Below are positions 11,414 through 23,275 of a DNA stretch of 64,000 bases, piece by piece. The stretch is taken from the NCBI RefSeq assembly GCF_002154335.2, contig NZ_MTPX02000041.1, positions 124,001 through 188,000 of the forward strand. The letters are read 5' to 3'. Position 1 is the stretch's first letter. Every line of letters starts with the position of its first letter. Made by a program: the position numbers and the translations under genes. The notes below the pieces were generated by a model. That model worked only from the letters and a program-made list of their open reading frames with translations. It made no database searches and was not told where the DNA came from. The stretch is from Actinomyces ruminis (GTDB taxonomy: Bacteria > Actinomycetota > Actinomycetes > Actinomycetales > Actinomycetaceae).

Positions 11414-12432
11414 TAGTTAACTCCTCGCACCGTGAAAGGAGCAGCAGTGGTGGAGGTCGGGAGCGACGGTGAGCCGAGTGGATCGGTTAGCTCCAGGAAG
11501 GCCTGCTCCAGTGTCTTGCGGACCGTCTGCACGCGGAAGACGGTGCCGCCGCCGTGCACGATGCGACTCACCAGCGCGCCGACCGCCTCCTCGGGCAGCA
11601 TCGGTGTGCGCACCGTCCGCCCGCGAAGTTCATGCTGGATGTGCTGCTCACCGAGGAGGGCCGCAGCACCAGCAGGATCGGAGACCGTGAAGTCGATGAC
11701 CCCGTCATCCTGCAGACCGGAAAGGGGACCCTGATAGCGCAGCCTGCCGTCGCAGATGATGCCGACCACGTCGGCCATCTGCTCGATCTCCGACAGGATG
11801 TGGGAGGAGACGATGATGGTCGTGCCCTCCTGCCGGGCCAGGTCCACGATCAGCTGGCGGATCTCTGCGACGCCGGCCGGGTCCAGCCCGTTGGTGGGCT
11901 CGTCCAAGAGCATGAGCGGCGGCTGGGCCAGCAGGGCCATGGCCAGTCCCAGGCGCTGTTTCATACCCAGGGAGTAGTCCTTGACCAGCTTCTTGTCCTG
12001 GCCTGTGAGCGAGACCGTGGACAGCGCGTGCTGCACGCGGCCACGGGACAGACCGAGGTAGTCGGCCACCATTGCGAGGTTCTCCGGGCCGGTGAGCCGC
12101 GGATAGAAGGAGGGCCCCTCGATGAGGGAGCCGATGGCTCCGGCCGGCAGTGGGGAGCGGGCGCTTACCGGGTGCCCGAGTACCTGCATGCTGCCGGAGC
12201 TGGGGCGGGTCAGCCCCAGCAGCAGCTTCATGGTGGTGGACTTCCCGGCTCCGTTCGGGCCCAGGAAGCCATAGACACCGCCGCGCGGCACGCGCAGGTC
12301 CACATGGTCCACAGCGGCCGCGCCGTTATAGGTCTTCGTCAGGCCGATGGTGGTCACGACCAGATCGTGCTTATTCGCGGTGGGGTGCGTCGGCGCTGCA
12401 GCCGGCGCCGCCTCGTTCAGTGCTGTGTTCAT
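11413..12432 (-). CDS. ABC transporter ATP-binding protein (ABC-2 partner)
   Basis: A 339-residue ATPase with Walker A GPNGAGKSTT, signature SLGMKQRLGLAMAL, Walker B LMLLDEPTNGLDP and H-loop SSHILSEIEQ. The C-terminal ~90 residues form the extra domain seen in drug and bacteriocin exporters of the BcrA/CcmA type. The ATG at 12432 is chosen because the family starts shortly before the motif LTKTY; the N-terminal ~25 residues are Ala/Pro-rich, and longer in-frame starts also exist. It is the first gene of a five-gene minus-strand operon (ATPase, permease, permease, kinase, regulator), read from the 135-base gap shared with divergent alr. Confidence 0.9.
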   Translation of the reverse strand: MNTALNEAAPAAAPTHPTANKHDLVVTTIGLTKTYNGAAAVDHVDLRVPRGGVYGFLGPNGAGKSTTMKLLLGLTRPSSGSMQVLGHPVSARSPLPAGAIGSLIEGPSFYPRLTGPENLAMVADYLGLSRGRVQHALSTVSLTGQDKKLVKDYSLGMKQRLGLAMALLAQPPLMLLDEPTNGLDPAGVAEIRQLIVDLARQEGTTIIVSSHILSEIEQMADVVGIICDGRLRYQGPLSGLQDDGVIDFTVSDPAGAAALLGEQHIQHELRGRTVRTPMLPEEAVGALVSRIVHGGGTVFRVQTVRKTLEQAFLELTDPLGSPSLPTSTTAAPFTVRGVN

Positions 12433-12567
12433 GCCCCTATGGGAACCCGCCGCCGTCTGCGCTGGCATCGCCGAAGACGTGATTGACCCCCACGGGGGAC
12501 CGATCCCCGCCGGCTTCCCACCGCCGCATCCCCGCACCGAGCCCCAGGGAGTGGAACAATCGCCACC

Positions 12568-13899
12568 GTGAACGCGTCAATCGGAAATCCTCTTCCAGCG
12601 ACGACCTCCCGGGCCGTCGTCGACCTCGACGCCGTCGCGCACAACGCCCACGTGCTCGCCGCGGTCGGCGGCGTGCCCTGGATGGCCGTGGTCAAGGCCG
12701 ACGCCTACGGCCACGGCATCGCCCCGGTGGCAATCACCTGCCTGCGCGCCGGCGCCACCTGGCTCGGCGTCGCCCAACTGGCAGAGGCCCTGCACCTGCG
12801 CGCCCTGCTCGACGACGCCGGAGTCGCCCGTCCCTCGCGCAATCCTGACTCCGTTCCCACCTCCGAGCGCCCCCGCCTGCTGTGCTGGCTCCTACCCGTG
12901 CTCACGCCCGATCAGGCCGCTGCCCCCGGCTCCCCGCTGCGCGCCGCGCTCGCTGCCGGCCTCGACCTGTCGGTGTCCACCCGCACCCAGCTCGACGCGA
13001 TTGTGGCGGCCGCACGCGCCGAGCTGGCCGACTCCCCGGATGCCGCTGCGGCGCCGGCGCGCATTCACCTCAAGGTTGACACCGGCATGTCCCGCGGCGG
13101 CGCCACCCCCGCAGACCTGCCCGCCCTGGCGGCTGCCGCCAAGGCCGCCGAACAGGACGGCATCATCGCCGTCGTCGGATTGTGGAGCCATCTGTCCCGC
13201 GCCGACGAGCCCGCCTCCGGCTCCACCGAGAAGCACCTGTCCCGCTTCCTGGCCGCCGAACGCGTCGTGGCCGAGGCGGAGCTGAACCCGCGCGTGCGCC
13301 ACCTCGCCGCCACCGCCGGACTGTTGTGGCACCCCGACACCCGCTTGGACTTGGTGCGCATCGGCATCGGGCTATACGGCCTGTCCCCGGACCCGGCCGT
13401 GGCCACCTCCGCCGCCCTGGACCTGGTTCCGGCCATGCACCTGGAGGCCCCCCTGACCCAGGTCAAGCGCATCCCCGCCGGCCAGGCCGTCTCCTACGGC
13501 GGCACCTGGCGCGCTCCCACCGACCGCTGGCTGGGCCTGGTCCCACTCGGCTACGGCGACGGCATCCCCCGCGCCGCCTCCAACGGTGGCCCGGTCGCGG
13601 TGAATGGCCTGCGCGCCGCCATCGTCGGCCGAGTGTGCATGGACCAGGTGGTCATCGATCTCGGCCCGGCCACCACCCCCGAGGGCTCTCCGCTGGACCC
13701 ACCGGCCAGTCCCGGAGATATCGCCGTGCTGTGGGGCGTGCCCGACGCCGTCACCCCCACCGCCGACGACTGGGCCCAGGTCTGCTCCACCATCAACTAC
13801 GAGATCGTCACTCGCCTGGGAGCGCGCGTTCCGCGAGTCTTCACCGGTCGCGACGCCGCCCGCATCCCGGCCTCACCCGTCCAGGAGACGCGCGCATGA
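12568..13899 (+). CDS. alr: Alanine racemase
   Basis: This PLP enzyme interconverts L- and D-alanine for peptidoglycan. The PLP lysine lies in AVVKADAYGHG near residue 40. The second catalytic region shows GYGDGIPRA and GRVCMDQVVIDLG, with the conserved Tyr and Met. At 443 residues it is longer than the usual ~370, because of Pro/Ala-rich inserts (for example around residues 88-105). GTG at 12568 is the start. The stop overlaps the tsaE start as ATGA. Alr-tsaE-tsaB-rimI is a common actinobacterial gene order. Confidence 0.94.
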   Translation: MNASIGNPLPATTSRAVVDLDAVAHNAHVLAAVGGVPWMAVVKADAYGHGIAPVAITCLRAGATWLGVAQLAEALHLRALLDDAGVARPSRNPDSVPTSERPRLLCWLLPVLTPDQAAAPGSPLRAALAAGLDLSVSTRTQLDAIVAAARAELADSPDAAAAPARIHLKVDTGMSRGGATPADLPALAAAAKAAEQDGIIAVVGLWSHLSRADEPASGSTEKHLSRFLAAERVVAEAELNPRVRHLAATAGLLWHPDTRLDLVRIGIGLYGLSPDPAVATSAALDLVPAMHLEAPLTQVKRIPAGQAVSYGGTWRAPTDRWLGLVPLGYGDGIPRAASNGGPVAVNGLRAAIVGRVCMDQVVIDLGPATTPEGSPLDPPASPGDIAVLWGVPDAVTPTADDWAQVCSTINYEIVTRLGARVPRVFTGRDAARIPASPVQETRA

Positions 13900-14462
13900 C
13901 CGCCGATGCCACTCGCCCCGCCCGTCCGGCCGCCATGATCAGTGTTCCCACCGACTCCGCCGACGCCACCCGGGCCCTCGGGGCCCGTCTGGCCGCCCTG
14001 TTGCGCGCCGGCGACGTCGTGGTGCTGACCGGTGGGCTAGGCGCTGGCAAGACCACCCTCGCCCAGGGCGTAGGCGCCGCCATGGGCGTGCGCGGGCGCA
14101 TCTCCTCCCCGACCTTCGTGATCGCCCGCGTCCACCCCGCCACGGGTAACGGACCGGACCTCATCCACGTGGACGCCTACCGGATCTCCTCCCTGGAGGA
14201 GCTCGACGCCCTCGACTTGGACTCCTCCGTGGCCGACTCGGTCACCCTCATGGAGTGGGGCGAGGGCAAGGCGGAAGCGCTCTCGGGCAGCCGCCTGGAG
14301 ATCACCATCGCCCGTCCCCACGGCGGACTGGCTGCGCCCACCGCATCCGCCACCGGGGCGGTCACCGACTTGGAACAGGCCGACGACGGCCGCCGCACCA
14401 TCACCATCACCGCCGTCGGCCCCCGGTGGGCCGGCGTCGACCTCGGGGCGCTGGCCGGTTGA
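13896..14462 (+). CDS. tsaE: tRNA threonylcarbamoyladenosine ATPase TsaE
   Basis: TsaE is the ATPase that works with TsaB and TsaD in making the t6A37 modification of ANN-decoding tRNAs. The 188-residue protein has the P-loop LTGGLGAGKTTLAQG, the switch-like ISSPTFVI and the conserved HVDAYRI and LMEWGE motifs. Its ATG overlaps the alr stop (ATGA). The C-terminus has an Ala-rich insert (about residues 140-160), common in this lineage. The start at 13896 leaves a ~17-residue leader before the first conserved strand. Confidence 0.92.
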   Translation: MTADATRPARPAAMISVPTDSADATRALGARLAALLRAGDVVVLTGGLGAGKTTLAQGVGAAMGVRGRISSPTFVIARVHPATGNGPDLIHVDAYRISSLEELDALDLDSSVADSVTLMEWGEGKAEALSGSRLEITIARPHGGLAAPTASATGAVTDLEQADDGRRTITITAVGPRWAGVDLGALAG

Positions 14463-14513
14463 GGCCCCGGCGGCCGATCGCACTGCCGGGGCAGCTCATC
14501 TAGGCTTGGGCCC

Positions 14514-15284
14514 GTGCGCATCCTCTCCATCGACTCCTCACTGGGAACCCAGCTGCTCGTGGCCGACGCCGTGGGCGGAGGCGGCTCCGACGCACCTGCC
14601 GCCGGCATACTTCTGAACGTCCTGACCACGGCCCGGCAGGACAGCCCCCGCCGCCACGCCGAGTCCCTCGGCCCCATGCTGGCGGAAGCGCTCGCGGATC
14701 CGGCGGTGGCCGCGGCGCCACTGGACGCCGTCGTCGCCGCTACCGGCCCCGCGCCCTTCACGGGCCTGCGTGCCGGGCTGGTGACCGCCCGCGCCGTCGG
14801 TCGCGCCCGCAACATCCCCGTCTGCGGCGTGCCCAGCCTCGACGCCGTGGCCCGCGCCGCCCTCGACGAGCTGGCCCGGCGGGACCAGTCCGTCGCGCTG
14901 TCGGCCACGGTCCTGGTGGCCACCGACGCGCGCCGCAAGGAGGTCTACACCGCCCGCTACCGGGCCCGCGGTGCCGACGACGTCGAACGCCTGGGGGAGT
15001 ACGAGGTGCTGTCCCCCGCCGCCCTGCGTGAGCGCGAGGAGAACGGTGCGCAGCCGCCCGCCGACGCCGTGGCGGGCTCCGGCGCCGCGCTCTACCCCGA
15101 GCTGGCTGCCGGCCGTGGAGTGCTGGCCCCGGTCTCCGGCGACGCCGCCGCCCAGATCCGCATAGCCCTGGCACGTTTACCCGCGCTGGCGGAGGGAGAC
15201 GCACTGCAGGAGGCCGGGCTGGGCACGCAACCGCTTTATCTGCGGCGGCCCGACGTGCATATGCCCGCGGGACGCGCCCGGTGA
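14514..15284 (+). CDS. tsaB: tRNA threonylcarbamoyladenosine protein TsaB
   Basis: TsaB (YeaZ) is the catalytically inactive paralogue of TsaD and scaffolds the t6A complex. The 256-residue protein starts MRILSIDSSLG (actin-like phosphate-1 loop, degenerate) and contains RRHAESLGPML and GPAPFTGLRAGLVTARA, both diagnostic. The start is the GTG at 14514, 51 bases after tsaE. The TGA overlaps the rimI start as GTGA, implying coupled translation. The C-terminal third (ATDARRKEVYTARY onward) is the usual variable region. Confidence 0.92.
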   Translation: MRILSIDSSLGTQLLVADAVGGGGSDAPAAGILLNVLTTARQDSPRRHAESLGPMLAEALADPAVAAAPLDAVVAATGPAPFTGLRAGLVTARAVGRARNIPVCGVPSLDAVARAALDELARRDQSVALSATVLVATDARRKEVYTARYRARGADDVERLGEYEVLSPAALREREENGAQPPADAVAGSGAALYPELAAGRGVLAPVSGDAAAQIRIALARLPALAEGDALQEAGLGTQPLYLRRPDVHMPAGRAR

Positions 15285-15864
15285 ACCGGCCCGTCGCTCG
15301 GGCCTCGGCTGACTCCGCTCCGCCGGGGGTGCGGCTGCGTCCCATGACGCCGCGTGACCTGGAAGTGGTCTCCCGCCTGGAGCCGGAACTGTTCGGCGCG
15401 GAGGCCTGGAGCCCGGCGACGCTCGCCGCGGAGCTGGACCGCACCACCGGCCCGGGCGCCGACCGCGCCTACCTGGTCGCCCACCTGGAGGAGGCCGCGC
15501 CAGTCGGCGCATCCGACCCGCAGGAGGCGCCCGCTGCGGCGGACCGGGGCACTGTCGGCGCCGATGCCGAGCCGATGGTCGCTACGCCGGCCTGTGGTAC
15601 GGCGACGGCCGCGGGGATGCCGACCTGCTTACCATCGCCACGGTTCCCGCCGTCCGCCGCCGCGGCGTGGCCACGGCCCTGCTGGGCGCGCTGCTGCGGG
15701 TGGCCGCCGACGCCGGCTGCCGCGCCGTCCTGTTGGAGGTGCGTGCCTCCAACGAGGGCGCCCAGCGCCTGTATGAGGCCCACGGCTTCAAGGCGATCGG
15801 ACACCGCCGCCGCTACTACCTGGCGCCGGTGGAGGATGCCGTCGTCATGCGGCGGCCACTCTGA
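15281..15864 (+). CDS. rimI: Ribosomal protein alanine N-acetyltransferase (GNAT), apparent frameshift
   Basis: RimI-type GNAT enzymes acetylate N-termini, classically of ribosomal protein S18. The N-terminal part reads VRLRPMTPRDLEVVSRLE and EAWSPATLAAEL. After about 15577 the coding frame changes: the other frame gives YAGLWYGDG, LTIATVPAVRRRGVATALLG (acetyl-CoA loop) and LEVRASNEGAQRLYEAHGF. Adding one G at GATGGTC joins the two. An Ala/Asp-rich insert of about 25 residues sits before the break. GTG at 15281 overlaps the tsaB stop. The reconstructed length is about 194 residues, against about 150 for E. coli RimI. Confidence 0.85.
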
Positions 15865-16060
15865 TATTTGTCTGACAATGGCGTGACGAAATGGCGTCGC
15901 TTGCCGGCGCCGACCGGCGCGACATGACGCCTTGAACTGAGCCGCATCCTGCGCTGCCGATGCCCGGTTTTCCGCGGCAGGGCGGGGACACGCGAATACT
16001 CGTGGGGACACCGGCGCCGGTTTGGGACCATCGGCCAAGGGGCGTTCGTAAACTGCCCCC

Positions 16061-16864
16061 GTGGTGAAAACGTCTGCTCCCCCCAAGAAGAAGGCCGCCT
16101 ACACAACGACGGTCTTTATGAAGCGTTTGATGGCCTGGTCGGGCATCATCTTCATCGTCTACCTCTTGTTCCACGCCTACGGGAACACCCACTACTTCCA
16201 GGGAGAAATCGCCTACGACCACTACGCGGTCTGGCTGCGCTCCCTGCTGGAGCCGCTGCTTCCCTACGAGGGCGTGCTGTGGATCCTGCGCGTCGTCCTG
16301 ACAGTGCTGATCCTCGCCCACGTGGTCAGCGCCCTGTACCTATGGCACCGCAACCGCAAGGCCCGCGGGAACGACAAGTATGAGGTCAAGAAGGCCAATG
16401 CCGAGTACTTCGCCTCCCGCTACGCCATGCGCACCATGCGCTGGGGCGGCATCGCCCTGGCACTGTTCATCATCTGGCACCTGCTGCAGTTCACCACTCT
16501 GACGCTGACCCCCGGCGGCGAGTACATCCACGGGCGCGCCTACTCCAACATGTACTACGGCTTCCAGCTGTGGTGGGTGTACCTGATCTACGTCGTCGCC
16601 CTGGCCTGCCTGTGCCTGCACGTGTGGCACGGCGTGTGGTCGGCCCTCCAGACCCTCGGCGCCACCCGCGGCAACACCGTTCCCTTCGTCCGCCTGATCG
16701 CCTTCATCGTCGCCTTCGGCCTGTTCTTCGTGTTCATGATCGTGCCGACGGCGATCCTCTTCGGCTGGGTCGACGCCCCGATGGCCGCGGCCGACTACTA
16801 CCCCCAGTTCTGCGATGCGATCGGCTCGTCCGCCGAGCAGTTCGCCGAGTGCGCTGCCCACTGA
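16061..16864 (+). CDS. sdhC: Succinate dehydrogenase/fumarate reductase cytochrome b subunit
   Basis: This 267-residue membrane anchor is of the type-B single-subunit kind. Five membrane helices are visible (starting near MAWSGIIFIVYLLFHAYGN, then near residues 75-95, 125-150, 165-190 and 210-235). Histidines in HAYGN, HVVSAL, IWHLLQF and HVWHGVW are candidates for the two haem b ligands. It anchors SdhAB and passes electrons to menaquinone. Tandem GTG codons at 16061 and 16064 can both start it. It is the first gene of sdhC-sdhA-sdhB, 14 bases before sdhA. The gap upstream (15865-16060) presumably holds the promoter. Confidence 0.92.
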   Translation: MVKTSAPPKKKAAYTTTVFMKRLMAWSGIIFIVYLLFHAYGNTHYFQGEIAYDHYAVWLRSLLEPLLPYEGVLWILRVVLTVLILAHVVSALYLWHRNRKARGNDKYEVKKANAEYFASRYAMRTMRWGGIALALFIIWHLLQFTTLTLTPGGEYIHGRAYSNMYYGFQLWWVYLIYVVALACLCLHVWHGVWSALQTLGATRGNTVPFVRLIAFIVAFGLFFVFMIVPTAILFGWVDAPMAAADYYPQFCDAIGSSAEQFAECAAH

Positions 16865-16878
16865 TCGAGAGCGAGTGA

Positions 16879-18877
<1,999 letters not shown>

Positions 18878-18881
<4 letters not shown>

Positions 18882-19651
18882 ACATCAAGCTGAAGATCTG
18901 GCGCCAGAAGAACCAGAACTCGGAGGGTCACTTCGAGGAGTACTCGATGACCGGCATCGAGGAACACATGAGCTTCCTCGAGGTCCTCGACCTGCTCAAT
19001 GAGCAGCTCTTCGCCGAGGGCAAGGAGCCCGTCGCCTTCGACTCGGACTGCCGCGAGGGCATCTGTGGGCAGTGCGGCGTGGTCATCAACGGGCAGGCCC
19101 ACGGGCCGATCCGCTCCACCACCTGCCAGCTGCACATGCGCCACCTGGCGGAGGACCCCTCCTTCAAGGACGGCTCCACGATCACCATCGAGCCGTGGCG
19201 CTCCACCGGCTTCCCGGTGCTCAAGGACCTGATCGTGGACCGCTCCGCCCTGGACCGCATCGTGCAGGCCGGCGGCTACATCTCCGTGAACACCGGTGCC
19301 GCCCCGGAGGCGCACTCCGTGCCCGTGCAGAAGGACAAGGCCGACGCCGCCTTCGAGGCCGCCGCCTGCATCGGCTGCGGCGCCTGTGTGGCCGCCTGCC
19401 CGAACGCCTCCGCCATGCTGTTCACCGGCGCGAAGATCTCCCACCTGGGCCTGCTGCCGCAGGGCCAGCCGGAGCGCCTCGCCCGCGTGGTCAACATGCT
19501 CAACCAGCACGACGCCGAGGGCTTCGGCGGCTGCACCAACATCGGTGAGTGCGCGGCCGTGTGCCCGAAGTCGGTGCCGCTGGAGGTCATCACCCGGCTG
19601 AACCGCGACCTGGGCCACGCCCTGTGGAAGGGCCAGAAGGCCACCGCCTGA
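18878..19651 (+). CDS. sdhB: Succinate dehydrogenase iron-sulfur subunit
   Basis: This 257-residue subunit carries three clusters. The [2Fe-2S] ligands are in [11 protein letters not shown] plus STTCQLH, the [4Fe-4S] ligands in [12 protein letters not shown], and the [3Fe-4S] ligands in [12 protein letters not shown]. It relays electrons from FADH2 in SdhA to the haem/quinone in SdhC. GTG at 18878 overlaps the sdhA stop (GTGA) and gives the native start [10 protein letters not shown]; longer in-frame starts would lie inside sdhA. Last gene of the operon. Confidence 0.94.
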
Positions 19652-19703
19652 AGCGCTTGGCTCCGGCTGAGGCTCCCACCTGCGCGCCGCGCAGCCGCTC
19701 TGC

Positions 19704-20743
19704 TCAGAGCTGCTGCGCGGCGTCGTATATGTCCCGGGCCTCTTCCCGTGGGTATCCGCTGTCTCGGTCGATGACGCCGTCGCGCATGTCGTAGAACACG
19801 CAGGAGTAGCCGGAGACGCCATTGGCGGCCCCGTCCGCGGTGCACAGTTTGACGTCGGTGAATCCCGGATTCCCGTCAATGGCCGCGAGGATCGGGGCGG
19901 CGTGGTCAAGCGCAGGAGCGTCCTCATCGCCTATGGGCAGGCCGCGTACGTCGATAGTGGGTTGAAGCTCGTTGCCCGGATAGGTATTGGTGGCGTCGAG
20001 CGTCAGCCTCGCTCGGTACCAGGCGCCGGAGGTATTGCGGTGACCTGGTCAATAGCATCGAGCGGTGGCTGGTTATCCGCGGTCGACTCGATTTGGACCT
20101 CCCATCCGTTCATCGTGAACCGGTCATTCAGGCTGACTGTGGCGGCGTTGTCGCTGAAAGACGTTGTGGCGAGCAGGTCGGTGGGGACCGCGTCCACCTT
20201 GCCGCGCTTGACGTCGAGTGAGTTCGATCCGATGGTCACGGACTCGGCGCCGCTCTGCGCTAGATCAATGGCAATGCCGATCAGTTCTATCCGCCGGGCA
20301 CGTACCGGCTCGGTGAGTTCGTCGTCGCTCGTTGTGCGCGGGTACACGATGACGCCGTAGTGGGTCAGGGAGGCGGAGCGATACTGCCATTCCAGCTCGA
20401 TGCTGAAGTAGTCCGCAGTGACGTGGCGGTCCTCCATCGCCTTCTCGAGTGCGCCGTCGATCACGGCGGCGGCGTCCGCGGCGTTCGTATCCGGAACCAG
20501 AGCGACGTCAGCGGTGAGGCCGCACCCCGTCTCCATGTAGCTGACGCAGTAGACATCGACGGCATCAACGGCACTCTGGTCCTCGAGCCAGGCGCGCATC
20601 GTGTGCCCCCCGTTCATCGTTGCGCAGCCGGTGAGGGGCAGCGCGGCCAGTACCAGTGCAAGCGTTGATACGGCAATGCCGCTACGGCGTCGTCGGCTGG
20701 ACCGGGCGGTGGGAGGAACGACTTCGCGGGTGCCGGTGAACAT
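19704..20743 (-). CDS. Putative secreted lipoprotein, apparent frameshift
   Basis: The N-terminus has a basic stretch, a hydrophobic core (VSTLALVLAALPL) and the lipobox LTGC, so it should be lipid-anchored on the outer face of the membrane. The first frame stops near 20003, but another frame clearly continues (WYRARLTLDATNTYPGNE, then YSCVFYDMRDGVIDRDSGYP) to a TGA at 19704-19706. One missing C near 20037 (ACCGCAATACC) joins them. The mature protein is about 310 residues with no recognised catalytic motif. ATG 20743 is preferred as it gives a normal signal peptide. It lies convergent to sdhB and divergent from the transpeptidase gene. Confidence 0.65.
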
Positions 20744-20990
20744 GACCGAATCATGCGTGAGGTGTCGGAGCGGCACCACGGGCAGCACTCCCCATCACTG
20801 GTCCCGCGGACCTGGGTCGGGCAGCCAGGGCTCTCATCAGAGTCCTCCGCCATATCGACCGACCTCGGCACGTAACGCCTACCGACCTTGGCGCATGTGG
20901 CGGGTGCCGCAGGTCGGCAATCACAGGCGGCCGCTGTATGGTTACCGCCTCCCCTCAAGATGTCGTTACACTGCCTTTACCGGAGGGACG
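20744..20990. promoter_or_regulatory. Divergent intergenic region with ACCGACC repeats
   Basis: The gap between the lipoprotein gene and the transpeptidase gene should hold both promoters. It contains two copies of a short motif, ACCGACCTCGG (20858-20868) and ACCGACCTTGG (20881-20891), that recurs at 57109-57186. A strong ribosome-binding site, CGGAGGGACG, precedes the GTG at 20991. Confidence 0.4.
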
Positions 20991-22457
20991 GTGAACAGAC
21001 TCCTGCGACTACGGCGCGCACTGGCCGCGCATACGCCCAGACACGCCGCCGGCGGACTCGACGTTCGCCGGCGGGTAATCTCCGTGCTGCTCGCGCTGCT
21101 CTTGGCGGCGCCGCTGGCCGGCATCTCCGGCCGCGCCGCCTATGCCGTGGACCTCGCGCCCGCCGACGCCAGCATCGGTGGGCAGAGCATGGCCGGCATG
21201 ACCCGCGATGAGGTCGCGGCCGCCGTCTCCGCCAGCGCCGCCGAGACCACGGTCACCATTACCGTCGCCGGACAAACCATCACGACCCCGCTGGCGCAGG
21301 CCGGCGGGCATGTGGATGCCGACGCCCTGGCCCTCGCCGTCGTGTCCGGCAAGGATCCGGCGTCCCCGGCTACACCCGGGGATGAGCCGGCCGCCGCCGT
21401 GGACCCCGAAGCCGTAGCCGCTCTTGCCGCCCGCATCGACGCTCAGGTCGGCACTCCCGCCGTGAACGCCTCCATCCAGCCCACCGCTGCCGGGGACGCC
21501 TTCGAGGTCGTCCCCGGAACCAACGGTCGGGGCATGGACGTCGAAGCACTGACCGCCGTCGTCGCCACGGCCACCGAGTCGCTCACCTCTCAGAGCGCTG
21601 AGCTGACGCTCGTGGACATTGCCCCTGTCGTCTCCGACGCGGCTGCCGAGCGGGCCGCTGCGGACGCCGACGCGCTCATCGCCCCCACGGTCACGCTCAC
21701 CGCTGCGGGGGAGACTATTCAGGCCGACGCCGCTACCCGTGCCTCCTGGGTGGGCACCACCGCCGCAGAGGGCGAACTCGTACCCACGCTACTGGACGAG
21801 AGCGTCGCCGTCTGGGTCGACGATGCCGCCACCGCAATCGAACTGGACCCCATTACCGGAATCGACAACGTCGACGCCGACGGCAACCTGCTAGAACCCG
21901 CCCGCCCCGCCCAGGACGGCCTGGAAGTCACCAACCGCGACGCGGTCACCGACGGCATCATCGCCGCCCTGGAATCCGGCGAGTCCTACAGCGGCGAGCT
22001 GACCAGCCGGGCGGTCGCTGCCGATACCGAGCAAAGGGTGGTGTCCTCCGGCACCGACCGCTTCGCCTACAGCGCCGAGGACGGCGAGAAGTGGATCGAC
22101 ATCAACCTCACCGACTCCACGATCACCGCCTACGAGGGCTACGAGCAGGTGCACGGCCCGAATCTCATGAACCACGGCGGCCCCGGGAACGAGACCATCA
22201 CCGGCACCTACGAGGTGTACCTGAGCTATGAGACACAGGACCTGGGTTGCAGTCCTGGCTGGTCCTACTGTCAGAAGGACGTGCACTGGGTGACCTACTG
22301 GCACGGCAACTACGCCATCCACTCCGCCCCCTGGGCCGAGCACTTCGGGGTCGGTTCCGACGCCGGCTCGCACGGGTGCATAAACCTCCCGGAAGAGGAG
22401 GCCCACTGGTATTACGACTGGGCCGAGACTGGCACTACCGTCGTCAGCCACTACTGA
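20991..22457 (+). CDS. L,D-transpeptidase (YkuD) with N-terminal cell-wall modules
   Basis: This 488-residue exported protein has a signal/anchor helix (VISVLLALLLAAPLAGISG, about residues 24-45). Two repeated domains of the peptidoglycan-binding/VanW-associated type follow (each with GxSMAGMTRDE or NGRGMDVEAL patterns). The C-terminal YkuD domain holds the catalytic motif SDAGSHGCINL with the nucleophilic Cys. L,D-transpeptidases form 3-3 cross-links in peptidoglycan or attach proteins to it. GTG 20991 is chosen because CGGAGGG precedes it. Two cysteines just before the catalytic region (LGCSPGWSYCQK) could form a disulfide. Confidence 0.9.
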   Translation: MNRLLRLRRALAAHTPRHAAGGLDVRRRVISVLLALLLAAPLAGISGRAAYAVDLAPADASIGGQSMAGMTRDEVAAAVSASAAETTVTITVAGQTITTPLAQAGGHVDADALALAVVSGKDPASPATPGDEPAAAVDPEAVAALAARIDAQVGTPAVNASIQPTAAGDAFEVVPGTNGRGMDVEALTAVVATATESLTSQSAELTLVDIAPVVSDAAAERAAADADALIAPTVTLTAAGETIQADAATRASWVGTTAAEGELVPTLLDESVAVWVDDAATAIELDPITGIDNVDADGNLLEPARPAQDGLEVTNRDAVTDGIIAALESGESYSGELTSRAVAADTEQRVVSSGTDRFAYSAEDGEKWIDINLTDSTITAYEGYEQVHGPNLMNHGGPGNETITGTYEVYLSYETQDLGCSPGWSYCQKDVHWVTYWHGNYAIHSAPWAEHFGVGSDAGSHGCINLPEEEAHWYYDWAETGTTVVSHY

Positions 22458-22464
22458 GCCACGG

Positions 22465-23162
22465 CTACCCGTCGGCGGCCGCGATGCCGCGGATAATGAC
22501 CTCGATTTTGCGGTCCAGCCAACCACGGTCGATCCATGCGCTGGAGGGGGCCAGCTCGGAGGGCAGCTGCGTCGCCCGTCCGTCCGCCTCGTAGCGCCTG
22601 CGTGCCACCTCCAGCCCGCTCGGGCCGTCGGGGCCGCCCTGGGCGTCGGCGTCGTGCGCCTCCGGCGAGGCCCCCGAAGCCTCGCCGACGGGCGCGCGCG
22701 CAACCTCGGTCTGCAGATGCACGCTGATGACCGTGTCGGCAATGAAGTCCAGGGTTAGGACCGCATTGTCGGGGGCCAAGCCGCCCCGCGTGAGTGCGCG
22801 CTGTGCGTCCGCAATGGGCCGGGCGAAGAACTGATAGGCCCAGGATGTGGACACCAGCGTGCCGGCCAGGCCCGGGTGCTCCTCCAGCAGGGTCCACAGG
22901 TGCTCGGCGTAGTCGCGCGCTACCTGCCGCCAGGGCCCGACCAGGTCGGAGAAGTCGGTGTCGGCAGCGATCCGCTCCAGGCAGGCGCGCAGCAGATCCT
23001 CGCGTGAGCTGATCGTGCGGTACAGCGCCGAGGTTGCGACCCCCAGCCGCTGGGCGACGCCGGAGAGCGTGAACCGGTCGACGCCGATCTCGAGGGCAAC
23101 GTCCACCACGTCCCGGCGAGTGAATCCGGGCTTCGGCCCGGTGGGATTGCCTGGCGCGTCAT
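22465..23162 (-). CDS. TetR-family repressor, apparent frameshift near the start
   Basis: The N-terminal helix-turn-helix reads RFTLSGVAQRLGVATSALYR and is followed by the usual ligand-binding helices; about 230 residues in all. An in-frame GTG at 23109 would remove the first helix. Restoring one C near 23153 lets the natural ATG at 23162 read MTRPGNPTGPKPGFTRRDVV, the expected start. It is divergent from the ABC half-transporter pair and a perfect palindrome lies between them (23222-23239), so it very likely represses that pair. The ligand is unknown; the C-terminal half has an Ala/Asp-rich insert near residues 150-170. Confidence 0.85.
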
Positions 23163-23221
23163 GCGGGTCACGTTACGCGACACAGGTTTGCTTACGACTC
23201 TTGTGCGTCACGTCCTGTGAA

Positions 23222-23239
23222 AGTAAGTTCGTACTTACT
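23222..23239. promoter_or_regulatory. Candidate TetR operator
   Basis: A perfect inverted repeat, AGTAAGT-TCGT-ACTTACT, lies in the gap between the divergent tetR and ABC genes. It sits 37 bases before the ABC start. Position and symmetry fit a TetR-family operator; binding is inferred. Confidence 0.6.
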
Positions 23240-23275
23240 CAATAAAGAACGACTTTCTTGATTGGAGTGTGAGAC

